Assembly (NCBI RefSeq): GCF_014269185.2
Contig: NZ_JABWRZ020000001.1
Span: 1,203,001-1,267,000 of the forward strand
DNA: 64,000 nucleotides
Source: Pseudomonas oryzicola
GTDB lineage: Bacteria > Pseudomonadota > Gammaproteobacteria > Pseudomonadales > Pseudomonadaceae
Direction of reading: 5' to 3'
A program made the translations under genes and the position numbers. A model generated the notes under the pieces. The model was not told the DNA's origin. It saw nothing but the letters and a program-made list of their open reading frames with translations, and searched no databases. Numbering within the stretch: the stretch's first letter is position 1; every line of letters begins with the position of its first letter. This document shows, one piece after another, positions 52,622 to 62,803 of the stretch.

Positions 52622-53875
52622 TCAAAGCAGGTTCAGCGGGTAACTCACGATCAACCGGTTCTCATCGAACGTGTTGGTGCTGAAATCGCGACGCATGGTG
52701 GAGTTGCGCCACTTCAGCGACAGGTCCTTGAAGCTGCCTGACTGCACCACGTAGGCCAGCTCGGTTTCCCGCGCCCACTCCTTGCCGTCGTCCACCCCAC
52801 CAGCGCTGACATTGTCACCCTTGATGTAGCGGTTCATCAGGGTCAGGCCGGGTACGCCGACGGTGGCGAAGTTGAAGTCGTAGCGCACCTGCCAGGAGCG
52901 CTCCTTGGCATTGTCGAAGCTGGAGTTGTAGCTGTCGTTGGCCAAGGTGCCGCCGCTGGTGCCGTTGACCCGCATCCAGGCGTTGTCGCCGCTGACCTTC
53001 TGCAGGCCGACATAGAAGGTGTGGCCCTGATAGCGTGCCGAAAGCAGGGCCGAGGCGGTGCGGTTATCCAGTTCGCCAGCGCGTTCGGCGCCGTCTTCCT
53101 TGCCAGTGAAGTAGCCCAGGTTGGCGCCCAGGGTCCAGTCGCCCAGCGGCTGGCTGTGCACCAGGTTGAGGTACTGCTGGCGGTAGATATCCTTGAGCTG
53201 CGCATCCCACAAGCCGATCATGGTGCGCTTGTCGTTGAAGGTGTACTCACCGCCGGCAAAGTTGAAGCGGTCAGAGGTGAACGCCGCCTTGCCGTTCAGC
53301 GACATGTCTTCCATGCTGGCGTCGTTGCGCGGGCTGTTGCCGCGGAACTGGCCGGCGTACAGGGTCAGGCCGGTGATTTCCTTCGAAGTCAGCTGGCCAC
53401 CGCGGAAGGTCTGTGGCAGCGAGCGGCCGTCGTCCGAGCGCAGGATCGGCAGTACCGGCATCCATTCGCCGACTTTCAGCTCGGTTTCGGACAGCTTGGC
53501 TTTCAGCGCCACGCCCAGGCGGCCGAAGTCATCGGCGGGGCGGCCATCGTCGTGCACCGGCAGCAGCTGGGTGTTGGTGGTGCCTTTGCCGCCGTCGAGC
53601 TTGACCGAGTACAGGCCCAGTACGTCCATGCCGAAACCGATGGTGCCCTGGGTGAAGCCGGAGCGGGCGTCAAGGATGAAGCTTTGCGTCCATTCCTCGG
53701 CCTTGGCCTGCGGGTGGGCCGGGTCGACGAAGTTGCGGTTGATGTAGAAGTTGCGCAGGTTGAGGGTGGCCTTGGCGTCCTCCATGAAGCCACCCTCGGC
53801 GGCGAGCAGCGGGAAGGCGCAGGACATGGCCAACAGGCCGGGCAGCAGCTGGCGTGCGGGTTGCAAAGTGCTCAT
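52622..53875 (-). CDS. OprD-family outer-membrane porin, probably for aromatic acids
   Basis: A 417-residue outer-membrane beta-barrel with a signal peptide (cleavage after LLAA) and the OprD N-terminus GGFMEDAKATLNLRNFYINRNFVDP. Also seen are FTQGTIGFGMDVLGLYSVKLDGGKGTTNTQLLPV and a C-terminal hydrophobic end. This is the OpdK/BenF-like subgroup, which passes benzoate, vanillate and similar carboxylates. It lies directly after the pca cluster. A PcaR-type site (54028-54042) lies 150-170 bp upstream on the same strand, so co-regulation with PcaK is likely (inference). Confidence 0.88.
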   Translation of the reverse strand: MSTLQPARQLLPGLLAMSCAFPLLAAEGGFMEDAKATLNLRNFYINRNFVDPAHPQAKAEEWTQSFILDARSGFTQGTIGFGMDVLGLYSVKLDGGKGTTNTQLLPVHDDGRPADDFGRLGVALKAKLSETELKVGEWMPVLPILRSDDGRSLPQTFRGGQLTSKEITGLTLYAGQFRGNSPRNDASMEDMSLNGKAAFTSDRFNFAGGEYTFNDKRTMIGLWDAQLKDIYRQQYLNLVHSQPLGDWTLGANLGYFTGKEDGAERAGELDNRTASALLSARYQGHTFYVGLQKVSGDNAWMRVNGTSGGTLANDSYNSSFDNAKERSWQVRYDFNFATVGVPGLTLMNRYIKGDNVSAGGVDDGKEWARETELAYVVQSGSFKDLSLKWRNSTMRRDFSTNTFDENRLIVSYPLNLL

Positions 53876-54027
53876 CTGTCGTCGATCTCTTGTTTTTATG
53901 GGCGAGCCGGTGTGCTGCAGAGTGCGGCCTGCAGGTGCGGGTCTTGGGGGATGAACCGGGGCAACGTTGCGTGGGGAGGATGGTGCGGGGTGGGGCGGGG
54001 GCGAGGCAATTCGCCACAAGCGGAAGC

Positions 54028-54042
54028 GGGCGATAATCGAAC
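54028..54042 (-). promoter_or_regulatory. PcaR-type site upstream of the porin
   Basis: Read on the minus strand: GTTCGATTATCGCCC, 13 of 15 bases identical to the pcaR/pcaI operator, with GATTAT in the -10 position and TAACCA at the -35 distance (17-base spacer). No second core at 19 bp. 153 bp before the porin start. Confidence 0.6.
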
Positions 54043-54077
54043 GGAATGTTCCGGCTGGTTAATTATTTTTCCTGTGC

Positions 54078-54172
54078 TGGCCTCTTCGCGGGCTCGCCCG
54101 CTCCCACAGGATCATCACAACCTCGGAAACTGTGGTGGCCCCGTGGGAGCGGGCGAGCCCGCGAAGAGGCCG
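54078..54172. repeat. REP pair (inverted)
   Basis: CTCTTCGCGGGCTCGCCCGC with CCCACAGG, and the complement further right (GGGAGCGGGCGAGCCCGCGAAGAG), about 30 bp apart, between the porin promoter and the ttgC terminator. Confidence 0.85.
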
Positions 54173-54193
54173 GTTCAGGCAACACAAAACAAA

Positions 54194-54216
54194 AAGCCCA
54201 CCGCGAGGGTGGGCTT
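54194..54216 (-). terminator. terminator of the ttgABC operon
   Basis: 9-bp stem AAGCCCACC / GGTGGGCTT with a 5-base loop; A-rich sequence on its left gives a T tract (TTTTTGTTTTG) on the minus strand. 20 bp after ttgC. Confidence 0.88.
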
Positions 54217-54235
54217 GATGCTTTGACAGCTTCAA

Positions 54236-55693
54236 TCAGCTCTTCGGTGCTTCCACCGCTGCCTGCTGGTTGTTGGCCTGCCCGGTCTGCTCGTACCAGC
54301 CACCGCCAAGCGCCTTGTACAGGTTGACCTCGCTGGTCAGCTGCGAAAGGCGGTCGCCGATCAGTGCCTGCTGGGCGCTGAACAGGTTGCGCTGGGCGTC
54401 GAGGAAGGTCAGGTTGCTGTCGATACCGATACGGTAGCGGCGTTCGGCCAGGCGGTAGTAATCCTGGTTCGCCTGCACCAGGTCGCGTTGCGCCTGCAGC
54501 TGCTCTTCGAAGGTCTTGCGCGCCGCCAGGCCATCGGAGACTTCCTGGAAGGCCGTCTGGATGGTTTTCTCGTACTTGGCGACGTTGATGTCCTTCTGGA
54601 TCTTCGAGTAGTCCAGGCTGGCCTTCAGGCTGCCGGCGTTGAAGATCGGCAGGTTGATCTGCGGCTGGAACAGCCAGGTACCCTGGCCGCCGGAGAACAG
54701 GTGACCCATGTCGGGGCTCAGGCTGCCGGCATTGGCGGTCAGGCTGATGCTCGGGAAGAACGCCGCACGGGCCGCGCCGATGTTGGCGTTGGCGGCCTTG
54801 AGCAGGTGCTCGGCTTCCTGGATGTCCGGGCGACGCTGGAGGATGTCCGACGGCAGCCCGGCCGGTACTTCGGCCAGCTGGTCGGCATTGAGCTCCAGCG
54901 GCTTGGGCAGGTCGGCGGGAATGCCGGTGCCCAGCAGCACGGTCAGGCTGTTGACGTCCTGGGCGACCAGGCGCTGGTATTGCGAATACTTGACCCGGGC
55001 GCCTTCCACGGCGGTGCGCGCCTGGCTGACGTCGAGTGCCGAGGCCACGCCGACTTCATTGCTGCGACGGGTGAGGTTGTAGCTTTCCTCGTAGGTCTTC
55101 AGCGTTTCTTCGGTCAGCTTGAACAGCGCCTGGTCGGCTTGCCAGGTGTAGTAGGCGTTGGCCACGCTGGCCACCAGGCTGATCTGCGTGGAGCGACGTG
55201 CCTGTTCACTGGACAGGTAGGTTTCCAGGGCCTGCTCGGTCAGGCTGCGTACGCGGCCGAACAGGTCCAGCTCATAGGCACTCACGCCCAGGGTGGCCGA
55301 GTACTGGCTGCTGATGCCGGCTTCACCGGTCTGCGACATGTTCGCTGGCACCCGTTGGCGGCTGCCGCTGCCGTTGGCGGAAACCGCCGGGAACAGGTCG
55401 GCCCGCTGGATGCGGTACTGTGCGCGATAGGCATCGATGTTCAGCGCCGCCACGCGCAGGTCGCGGTTATTCACCAGCGCGGTCTGGATCAGCTGTTGCA
55501 GCGCCGGGTCGTGGAAGAACTGGCGCCAGCCCTGTTCCGCGGCGGCAACGTCCGCCGACTGGGTCGGCGAGTAGGCAGGGCCTTGCGGCCACTGCGCGGC
55601 CACCGGCGATTCCGGGGTCTGGTAGTCAGGGATCAGCGAGCAGCCGCCGAGAATGAAAGCGGTTACCGCCAGGGACAACAAAGACTTGGTCAT
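54236..55693 (-). CDS. ttgC: TtgC, outer-membrane channel of the TtgABC RND pump
   Basis: A 485-residue lipoprotein of the OprM/TolC type (lipobox ILGGC, Cys at 18). It carries both OEP repeats, for example [31 protein letters not shown] and [28 protein letters not shown]. It forms the trimeric exit duct of the solvent, flavonoid and antibiotic efflux pump. Its start overlaps the ttgB stop by four bases; last gene of the operon with a clear terminator. Confidence 0.95.
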   Translation of the reverse strand: MTKSLLSLAVTAFILGGCSLIPDYQTPESPVAAQWPQGPAYSPTQSADVAAAEQGWRQFFHDPALQQLIQTALVNNRDLRVAALNIDAYRAQYRIQRADLFPAVSANGSGSRQRVPANMSQTGEAGISSQYSATLGVSAYELDLFGRVRSLTEQALETYLSSEQARRSTQISLVASVANAYYTWQADQALFKLTEETLKTYEESYNLTRRSNEVGVASALDVSQARTAVEGARVKYSQYQRLVAQDVNSLTVLLGTGIPADLPKPLELNADQLAEVPAGLPSDILQRRPDIQEAEHLLKAANANIGAARAAFFPSISLTANAGSLSPDMGHLFSGGQGTWLFQPQINLPIFNAGSLKASLDYSKIQKDINVAKYEKTIQTAFQEVSDGLAARKTFEEQLQAQRDLVQANQDYYRLAERRYRIGIDSNLTFLDAQRNLFSAQQALIGDRLSQLTSEVNLYKALGGGWYEQTGQANNQQAAVEAPKS

Positions 55694-58600
55694 TGCCCAG
55701 CCTCATAACGTGGAGTTTCAGGGGAGGCGTCCTGTTCCGGCTGTTTGCTGCCGAACAGCGACGACACTGCGACGAAGAACAGCGGTACCCAGAAGATAGC
55801 CAGTACGGTTGCGCTGATCATGCCGCCGATCACGCCGGTGCCGATGGCGTGCTGGCTGCCGGCGCCGGCGCCACTGGCGATGGTCAACGGTACCACGCCG
55901 AGGATGAACGCCAGCGAGGTCATGATGATCGGGCGCAGACGCATGCGGCATGCCTCGATCGCGGCGTCGTACAGGCTGCGGCCCTGCTCGTGCAATTCCT
56001 TGGCGAACTCGACGATCAGAATGGCGTTTTTCGCCGCCAGGCCGATGGTGGTCAACAGGCCGACCAGGAAGTACACGTCATTCGACAACCCGCGCAGGCT
56101 GGTGGCGATCAGGGCACCGATGATACCCAACGGTACTACCAGCACCACGGCGATCGGGATCGACCAGCTTTCGTACAGGGCTGCCAGGCACAGGAACACG
56201 AACAGTACCGAGAGGGCGAACAGTGCCGGCATCTGCGAACCGGAGAGTTTTTCCTCGTAGGACATGCCGGTCCAGGAGTAGCCGATACCGCCAGGCAGTT
56301 CGCCGGCGATGCGCTCGACTTCGGCCATGGCTTCACCGGTACTGTAGCCAGGTGCCGGTGCACCCAGGATTTCCATCGCTTCGACGCCGTTGTAACGCGA
56401 CAGCTTGGGCGAGCCGTAGGTCCATTCACCCTTGGCGAAGGAGGAGAACGGCACCATCTCGCCTGCGCCATTGCGCACGTACCACTTCTGCAGGTCTTCC
56501 GGGCTCATCCGGGCGTTCGGTTCACCCTGGATGTACACCTTCTTGACTCGGCCACGGTCGATGAAGTCATTGACGTAGCTGGCACCCAAGGCGATCGACA
56601 AGGTGTTGTTGATGTCGGCGATGGTCACGCCCAGGGCGCTGGCACGTTCGTCATCGATGGTCAGCTGGTACTGCGGCTCGTCGTTCAGGCCGTTCGGGCG
56701 CACGGCGCTGAGGACCTTGCTCTGCGCGGCCTTGGCCAGGAACTGGTTGCGTGCTTCCATCAGCTTGGCATGGCCGACACCGCCACGGTCCTGCAGGAAT
56801 ACGTCGAAGCCGGTGGCGTTACCCAGCTCCAGCACCGCAGGCGGGGCGAAGGCGAACACCATCGCATCGCGGAAGGTGAAGAAATGCTGCTGGGCACGCT
56901 GGGCCAGGGCGAACACGCTGTTTTCCTTGGAGCGCTCGTCCCACGGCTTGAGCATGATGAATGCCATGCCCGAACTCTGGCCACGGCCTGCGAAGTTGAA
57001 ACCGTTGACGGTGAACACCGACGCTACGGTGTCGGCTTCCTTCGTCAGCAGGTATTCACGCATCTGGTCGACCACCACCTGGGTGCGCTCGGCACTGGAG
57101 CCAGCCGGGGTCTGCACCTGGGCGAACAGTACGCCCTGGTCTTCTTCCGGCAGGAACGCGGTCGGGATGCGGGCGAACAGCCAGATCATGCCGACCACGA
57201 TCAGTGCATAGGCCAGCAGGAACGGCGCCTTGTTGCGCAGGATGGCACCCACGCTACGCTCGTAGCCGGTAACGCTGCGGTCGAAGTTGCGGTTGAACCA
57301 GCCAAAGAAGCCGCGCTTGGCCACATGGTGCTCGCCCTTCTTCAGCGGCTTGAGCATGGTGGCGCACAGGGCCGGGGTGAAAATCAGCGCCACCAGCACC
57401 GACAGGCCCATGGCCGAGACGATGGTGATGGAGAACTGCCGGTAGATCACACCGGTGGAACCGCCGAAGAATGCCATGGGCAGCAGTACTGCCGACAGCA
57501 CAAGGGCGATACCCACCAGGGCGCCCTGGATCTGCTCCATCGAGCGTTTGGTCGCTTCCTTGGGCGGCAAGCCTTCCTCGGACATCACCCGCTCGACGTT
57601 TTCCACCACGACGATGGCGTCGTCCACCAGCAGGCCGATGGCCAGGACCATGGCGAACATGGTCAGGGTGTTGATGCTGAAACCCGCTGCGGCCAGGATG
57701 CCGAAGGTGCCCAGCAATACCACCGGAACGGTCATGGTGGTGATGATGGTGGCGCGGAAGTTCTGCAGGAACAGGTACATCACCAGGAACACCAGGACCA
57801 CAGCTTCGATCAGGGTGTGGATCACGCCGCTGATCGACTCGGTGACCACCGGGGTGGTGTCATACGGGAATACCGCTTTCACTCCAGGCGGGAAGAACGG
57901 TTCCAGGTCGGCGATGGTCTTGCGCAGGGCCTTGGCGGTGTCCAGGGCGTTGGCGCCGGTGGCCAGCTTTACCGCAAGGCCGGAGGCCGGCTTGCCGTTG
58001 AACTGGGCGCTGACTGCATAGTTTTCACCCCCCAGGCCAACCTGGGCGACGTCACCCAGGCGCACCTGCGAGCCGTCGCTGTTGACCTTGAGCAGGATCT
58101 TCTCGAACTGCTCGGCAGTCTGCAGGCGGGTCTTGCCGATGATGGTGGCGTTCAGCTGGGTACCTGGCGTTGCAGGCAGGCCGCCGAGCTGGCCGGAGGA
58201 TACCTGCACGTTCTGCGCGGCCACCGCGGTCTTGACGTCGACCGGGGTCAGCTGGAACTTGTTCAACTTGGCCGGATCGAGCCAGATACGCATGGCGTAC
58301 TGTGCACCGAACACCTGGAAGTCACCCACACCAGCGGTACGCGAGATCGGGTCCTGCATGTTGGAGACGATGTAGTTGGCCAGGTCGTCCTTGGACATGC
58401 TGCCGTCTTCGGACACCAGGCCGATCACCAGCAGGAAGTTCTTCACTGCCTTGGTGACGCGGATACCTTGCTGCTGCACTTCCTGCGGCAGCAGCGGGGT
58501 GGCCAGGTTCAGCTTGTTCTGTACCTGCACCTGTGCGGTGTCGGGGTTGGTGCCCTGCTCGAAGGTGGCGGTGATGGTCATGCTGCCGTCGGAGTTGCTT

Positions 58601-58842
58601 TCCGACGACACATAACGCAGGTGGTCGATACCGTTGAGCTGTTGCTCGATCACCTGCACCACGGTGTCCTGCACGGTTTGCGCCGAGGCGCCCGGGTAGG
58701 TCACGGCGATGGCGATGGCCGGCGGCGCGATGCTGGGGTACTGGTTGATCGGCAGCTTCAGGATCGACAAGGCGCCGACCAGCATGATCACCAAGGCGAT
58801 CACCCAGGCGAAGATCGGGCGATCGATAAAGAACTTCGACAT
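55690..58842 (-). CDS. ttgB: TtgB, RND inner-membrane efflux transporter
   Basis: A 1050-residue HAE1-type RND pump (full length, 12 TM with two large periplasmic domains). The proton-relay aspartates are in [21 protein letters not shown] (TM4, near 405-410). It begins [27 protein letters not shown], as in MexB/TtgB. It exports solvents, plant phenolics and several antibiotics. It starts 3 bp after ttgA and overlaps ttgC by four bases. Confidence 0.97.
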   Translation of the reverse strand: MSKFFIDRPIFAWVIALVIMLVGALSILKLPINQYPSIAPPAIAIAVTYPGASAQTVQDTVVQVIEQQLNGIDHLRYVSSESNSDGSMTITATFEQGTNPDTAQVQVQNKLNLATPLLPQEVQQQGIRVTKAVKNFLLVIGLVSEDGSMSKDDLANYIVSNMQDPISRTAGVGDFQVFGAQYAMRIWLDPAKLNKFQLTPVDVKTAVAAQNVQVSSGQLGGLPATPGTQLNATIIGKTRLQTAEQFEKILLKVNSDGSQVRLGDVAQVGLGGENYAVSAQFNGKPASGLAVKLATGANALDTAKALRKTIADLEPFFPPGVKAVFPYDTTPVVTESISGVIHTLIEAVVLVFLVMYLFLQNFRATIITTMTVPVVLLGTFGILAAAGFSINTLTMFAMVLAIGLLVDDAIVVVENVERVMSEEGLPPKEATKRSMEQIQGALVGIALVLSAVLLPMAFFGGSTGVIYRQFSITIVSAMGLSVLVALIFTPALCATMLKPLKKGEHHVAKRGFFGWFNRNFDRSVTGYERSVGAILRNKAPFLLAYALIVVGMIWLFARIPTAFLPEEDQGVLFAQVQTPAGSSAERTQVVVDQMREYLLTKEADTVASVFTVNGFNFAGRGQSSGMAFIMLKPWDERSKENSVFALAQRAQQHFFTFRDAMVFAFAPPAVLELGNATGFDVFLQDRGGVGHAKLMEARNQFLAKAAQSKVLSAVRPNGLNDEPQYQLTIDDERASALGVTIADINNTLSIALGASYVNDFIDRGRVKKVYIQGEPNARMSPEDLQKWYVRNGAGEMVPFSSFAKGEWTYGSPKLSRYNGVEAMEILGAPAPGYSTGEAMAEVERIAGELPGGIGYSWTGMSYEEKLSGSQMPALFALSVLFVFLCLAALYESWSIPIAVVLVVPLGIIGALIATSLRGLSNDVYFLVGLLTTIGLAAKNAILIVEFAKELHEQGRSLYDAAIEACRMRLRPIIMTSLAFILGVVPLTIASGAGAGSQHAIGTGVIGGMISATVLAIFWVPLFFVAVSSLFGSKQPEQDASPETPRYEAGQ

Positions 58843-58845
58843 GGT

Positions 58846-60000
58846 TTACTCCGCTTTGGCGTCTGCTTTCGCCGCGTTGGCCTGAGCAGGGCCGGCGGGC
58901 TTCTTGACGTTGGTGGCTTCGGCGACCTTGACTTCAACCCCCGGGCGCACGTACTGCAGCCCTTCGGTGATCAGGCGGTCACCTGGGTTCAGGCCTTCCT
59001 CGATCAGCCAGTCGCTGCCCAGGGTACGGTTGGCCTTGAGCTGGCGCAGTTCGACCTTGTTCTGCTGGTTGACCACCAGCGCGGTCGGCGCGCCCTTCAG
59101 GTCGCGGGTGACGCCCTGTTGCGGTGCCAGGATGGCGTTGGCGTTGACCCCGGCCTTGAGCCGCGCGTGCACGAACATGCCAGGCAGCAGGGTGTGGTCG
59201 GGGTTGGGGAACAGCGCGCGCAGGGTGACCGAGCCGGTGGTTTCATCGACCGCCACTTCGGAGAACTCCAGGCGGCCTTCCTGCTTGAACAGGCTGCCGT
59301 CTTCCAGCACCAGTTGCACCGAGGCGGCGTTGTCACCGGCCTTCTGCAACTGGCCGCTTTCCAGGTCACGGCGCAGCTTGAGCAGCTCGGCCGTGGACTG
59401 GGTGACGTCGACGTAGATCGGGTCGAGCTGCTGGATGGTCGCCATGGCGTTGGCCTGGCCATTGCTCACCAGCGCACCCTCGGTGAACGCCGAACGGCCG
59501 ATACGGCCGCTGATCGGTGCCAGCACCTTGGTGTAGCGCAGGTCGATCTGCGCGCTCTTCAGCGAAGCCTCGGCCTGCAATCGTTTGGCATTGGCGTCGT
59601 CGTATTCCTGTTTGGACACAGCCTGCTCGTCGATCAGCTGCTTGTAGCGTTCGGCCAGCGAGCGGGTGGCCTGCAGGTTGGCCTGGGCATTGGCCAGGTT
59701 GGCTTCGTACACGGCAGGGTCGATCTGGTACAGCTGCTGGCCTTCCTTGACTTCGCTGCCTTCCTTGAACAGGCGCTTGAGAATGATGCCATTGACCTGC
59801 GGGCGCACTTCGGCGACGCGGTAGGCACTGGTGCGCCCAGGCAGTTCCGAGGTCAGGGTGAAGGCTTGCGGCTGGATGGTCACGACGCCGACCAGAGGAG
59901 CCTGCGCCACAGGCGCTGCTTCTTCTTTCTTGCAGCCACTGAGCAGGGAGGCCAGGGCGACGGCGGAAACCAGAGCGGTAACGGCTGGCTTGAATTGCAT
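58846..60000 (-). CDS. ttgA: TtgA, periplasmic adaptor of the TtgABC pump
   Basis: A 384-residue membrane-fusion lipoprotein (lipobox SLLSGC, Cys near 22). It has the barrel-sandwich and hairpin arrangement: VRPQVNGIILKRLFKEGSEVKEGQQLYQIDPAVYEA, then a coiled-coil hairpin, then LAPISGRIGRSAFTEGALVSNGQ. It links TtgB to TtgC. First gene of the operon, divergent from ttgR. Confidence 0.96.
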   Translation of the reverse strand: MQFKPAVTALVSAVALASLLSGCKKEEAAPVAQAPLVGVVTIQPQAFTLTSELPGRTSAYRVAEVRPQVNGIILKRLFKEGSEVKEGQQLYQIDPAVYEANLANAQANLQATRSLAERYKQLIDEQAVSKQEYDDANAKRLQAEASLKSAQIDLRYTKVLAPISGRIGRSAFTEGALVSNGQANAMATIQQLDPIYVDVTQSTAELLKLRRDLESGQLQKAGDNAASVQLVLEDGSLFKQEGRLEFSEVAVDETTGSVTLRALFPNPDHTLLPGMFVHARLKAGVNANAILAPQQGVTRDLKGAPTALVVNQQNKVELRQLKANRTLGSDWLIEEGLNPGDRLITEGLQYVRPGVEVKVAEATNVKKPAGPAQANAAKADAKAE

Positions 60001-60106
60001 GAGGATCCTCGGGGCGCTGGAGCTGGGAGACGCTCAAGAGTAGTGGAAGTGTATTGATCTGGAAAAATTGCTATCCGGTGGATAAATAGCTTGCTAAGGA
60101 ATATAC

Positions 60107-60128
60107 TTACATTCATGGTTGTTTGTAA
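60107..60128. promoter_or_regulatory. TtgR operator between ttgA and ttgR
   Basis: A partial inverted repeat that begins TTACATTCATGG and ends GTTTGTAA, matching the published TtgR operator as I recall it. It lies in the 258-bp AT-rich divergent promoter region and lets TtgR repress both ttgABC and itself. Confidence 0.88.
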
Positions 60129-60258
60129 ATACCGCTGGGTTGTACTCGGGTACTGCCACAGCCCTTGATTAGCTCATCCGAGGTGCACCCTGCAGAGGTG
60201 CTCCGGAACATTTACCCGTGCGCGCCAAGCGTTCGGGCCAGACGAGGTTGGTACTGCC

Positions 60259-60891
60259 ATGGTCCGTCGAACCAAAGAGGAAGCCCAGGAAACCCGCGCC
60301 CAGATCATCGAGGCGGCGGAAAGGGCCTTCTACAAGCGCGGGGTTGCGCGAACCACCCTGGCCGATATCGCCGAACAGGCGGGTGTGACGCGCGGGGCCA
60401 TTTACTGGCACTTCAATAACAAGGCCGAGCTGGTGCAGGCGTTGCTCGACAGCGTGCACGAAACCCATGATCACCTGGCGCGAGCGAGCGAAAGCGAGGA
60501 CGAAGTGGACCCGCTTGGCTGCATGCGCAAGCTGTTGCTGCAAGTGTTCAACGAGTTGGTGCTGGATGCCCGAACCCGGCGTATCAATGAAATCCTGCAT
60601 CACAAGTGCGAGTTCACCGATGACATGTGTGAAATTCGCCAGCAGCGCCAGGCTGCGGTGCTGGATTGCCACAAGGGCATCACCCTGGCGTTGGCCAATG
60701 CCGTGCGCCGCGGGCAGTTGCCAGGCGAGCTGGATGTCGAGCGCGCGGCGGTGGCCATGTTTGCCTATGCCGATGGCCTGATCGGGCGCTGGCTGTTGCT
60801 GCCTGACAGTTTCGACCTGTTGAAAGATGTCGAGAAATGGGTCGACACCGGGCTGGATATGCTGCGCTTGAGCCCGGCGCTGCGCAAATGA
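60259..60891 (+). CDS. ttgR: TtgR, TetR-family repressor of ttgABC
   Basis: A 210-residue TetR-family repressor: N-terminal HTH ([38 protein letters not shown], residues 26-63) and an all-helical ligand-binding domain that accepts flavonoids, chloramphenicol and solvents. The start [17 protein letters not shown] matches the known protein length. Divergent from ttgA over the TtgR operator. Confidence 0.96.
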   Translation: MVRRTKEEAQETRAQIIEAAERAFYKRGVARTTLADIAEQAGVTRGAIYWHFNNKAELVQALLDSVHETHDHLARASESEDEVDPLGCMRKLLLQVFNELVLDARTRRINEILHHKCEFTDDMCEIRQQRQAAVLDCHKGITLALANAVRRGQLPGELDVERAAVAMFAYADGLIGRWLLLPDSFDLLKDVEKWVDTGLDMLRLSPALRK

Positions 60892-60959
60892 CACTTTGTT
60901 AAGGATTGTTAGGGAGTGTTTCCTCTTTGTATTAAGAGGAGATTAATGCTGCGGCCCCT

Positions 60960-62411
60960 TCAGCGGCCTCGCAGCTGCCGGTCTGGCAATGCCAATGCTG
61001 CAAACAGTCCCAGCACAGCCACCCCGGCACTCCCCATCAACAGCTGCCGGAACGTTTCCAGCAAGCGCCCCTGCGTCACCAGGTCCACCTCACCGGCCTT
61101 CAAACTGCCCAGCAAGGGATTGCCCGGCGACTCGAACCCGCCTTGCTGCAGCAGGGCCAGCAGCAGGCTGGACATGCATGCCACGCCCATGGCCCCGCCC
61201 AGCGAGCGGAACAGGTTGGTGGTACTGGTGGCGACACCGATGTCTTCGCTGGCCACCGCGCTTTGCGTGCCCACCAGCGAGGTCGGGAATTGCAGCCCGC
61301 AGGCTATACCGGTCAGCAGCATGAACAGCGCGCTGAGCCCGCCCGATTGTGGCGGGGTCAGCGCCATGGCGAAAATGACCACTGGCATCAGCAGCGCACC
61401 GGCCAGGATCTGTGGCTTGTAGCGCCCGGTCCGGCTGGTCAGGCGGCCGCCAGAAAAGGCACCCACGGGCAAGCCCATCACCAGCGGTAGCAGATGCAGG
61501 GCAGCGCTGTCGGCACCAGCGCCGGTGATGCCCTGGAAGCGCAACGGCATCAGCATGGTCAGCGAGATCGACTGGAAGCTGGCGAAGAAAATGACGCCCC
61601 AGCACAGCACTGCCACGCGGTTGCCGAACAGGCTGAGCGGGAGCAGCGGCTCCGGGCAGCGGCGCTCATGGGCGATGAACAGCAGCAGGCCCAGCCCGGC
61701 GCAGGCAAACAGGGCCAGTACGGCCGGGTCGGCCCAGGCATGGCCTTGGCCGACCAGGGTGATGCCCAGCAACAGACTGCCCAGGCCGAGAATCAATAGT
61801 ACGGCGCCGAGGTAGTCCACCTGCGCCTCGCGGCGTTGCGCCGGCATGCCGCCAAGGGCGCGGCGAATTGCCCATAGCGCGACCAGCCCCAGTGGCAGGT
61901 TGATCCAGAACACCCAGCGCCACGACAAATACGCAGTCAGCCAGCCACCGAGCACCGGCCCGGCGACGCTCGCCACGGCGTACATGCTGCTGAAATAGCC
62001 CTGGTAACGGCCGCGCTCGCGCGGTGGTACGAAGTCACCGATGATCGCCTGGCTCACCGAAACCATGCCACCCGCGCCAATGCCTTGCAGTACTCGGGCC
62101 AGCACCAGTTGCGGCATGTCCTGGGCCAGGGCGCAGGCGATGGAGGCCAGGGTGAACAGGCTGATGCCGGTAAGGATCATCCGTCGCCGCCCATACAGGT
62201 CACCCAGTTTGCCGTAGATCGGCACGGCCACGGTCATCGCCACCATGTAACCGGAGATGATCCAGGCGAGCAGGCCGACATCGTTGAACTGCGCCGAGAT
62301 CGCAGGCAGCGAGACGGCGACAATGCTCTGGTCCAGCGCGCCGAGGAAGATCGCCAGCATCAGGGCGGTGAGCACATTGCGCAGGGTGGTGGGGGGCAGG
62401 GCGGCGGTCAC
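60960..62411 (-). CDS. DHA2-family drug efflux transporter (EmrB/QacA type)
   Basis: A 483-residue, about 14-TM major facilitator. Motif A is GKLGDLYGRRRMIL, TM1 has the LDQSIVAVSLPAI motif of DHA2 pumps, and motif C-like GPVLGGWL follows. It exports hydrophobic drugs or aromatic compounds. It lies beside ttgR, facing it (convergent), and has no EmrA partner in the window. An inverted TAGG..CCTA repeat at about 62502-62514 may be its operator, but is weak. Confidence 0.88.
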   Translation of the reverse strand: MTAALPPTTLRNVLTALMLAIFLGALDQSIVAVSLPAISAQFNDVGLLAWIISGYMVAMTVAVPIYGKLGDLYGRRRMILTGISLFTLASIACALAQDMPQLVLARVLQGIGAGGMVSVSQAIIGDFVPPRERGRYQGYFSSMYAVASVAGPVLGGWLTAYLSWRWVFWINLPLGLVALWAIRRALGGMPAQRREAQVDYLGAVLLILGLGSLLLGITLVGQGHAWADPAVLALFACAGLGLLLFIAHERRCPEPLLPLSLFGNRVAVLCWGVIFFASFQSISLTMLMPLRFQGITGAGADSAALHLLPLVMGLPVGAFSGGRLTSRTGRYKPQILAGALLMPVVIFAMALTPPQSGGLSALFMLLTGIACGLQFPTSLVGTQSAVASEDIGVATSTTNLFRSLGGAMGVACMSSLLLALLQQGGFESPGNPLLGSLKAGEVDLVTQGRLLETFRQLLMGSAGVAVLGLFAALALPDRQLRGR

Positions 62412-62803
62412 GGAAATACCTTGTCTGTGTGTGGCGGACTTTGCGCCGTATCTGTGGGAGCGGGTCTTCCTGCGAAAACGCCCACGGATTGTAACCTGAG
62501 TTAGGTAGCTTCCTATGTACTATCTGCATCCCCTATGCAAGATCGGCATTGGCGCATTCATCCAGTGCGGCATGGCTGCGTGATATCGTTGGTATGCCAC
62601 AAAGGCTGAAAACCGCGGCCTGCACCAGCTTGGTGCAACATTTTGCCGCAGCTGTTTCGTGCCTTTGTCTCCCACACCTTTTATTCCTCTGCCTGCATGT
62701 CGAGCATGACCGCCCAGATGGCGACGGTTGGAACAGGTCAGGTAGACCCGATACAGGGGTCGGTAGTTACCGTTCGAATTTCACCTTATTTTGCGGAGTG
62801 ATC
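62412..62803. other. divergent intergenic region: single REP and an NtrC-type site
   Basis: Contains the efflux pump promoter (not resolved), a half REP at about 62452-62478 (TGTGGGAGCGGGTCTTCC), and the NtrC-like palindrome at 62621-62637. No reading frame in it looks coding. Confidence 0.5.
62621..62637. promoter_or_regulatory. NtrC-type palindrome TGCACCA-GCT-TGGTGCA
   Basis: A perfect 17-bp dyad matching the NtrC consensus (TGCACCA-N3-TGGTGCA, as at enteric glnA). It lies 167 bp before the oxaloacetate decarboxylase start, a usual enhancer distance. A GG-N11-GC pair just after it (62632-62646) is one base too wide for a sigma-54 promoter, and no better one was found. Confidence 0.5.

Noticed and set aside
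55693..60057. Very long plus-strand reading frame opposite ttgA/ttgB
   Set aside because: It is an antisense shadow created by GC-rich codon bias; it is His/Gln/Gly-rich, has no family features, and the minus strand holds complete ttgA and ttgB.
62502..62514. TAGG..CCTA repeat as operator of the efflux pump gene
   Set aside because: Only four paired bases per arm and no regulator gene beside it; too weak to list.
62632..62646. sigma-54 promoter next to the NtrC-type site
   Set aside because: The GG and GC pairs are 11 bases apart instead of 10, and the -24 element is poor.
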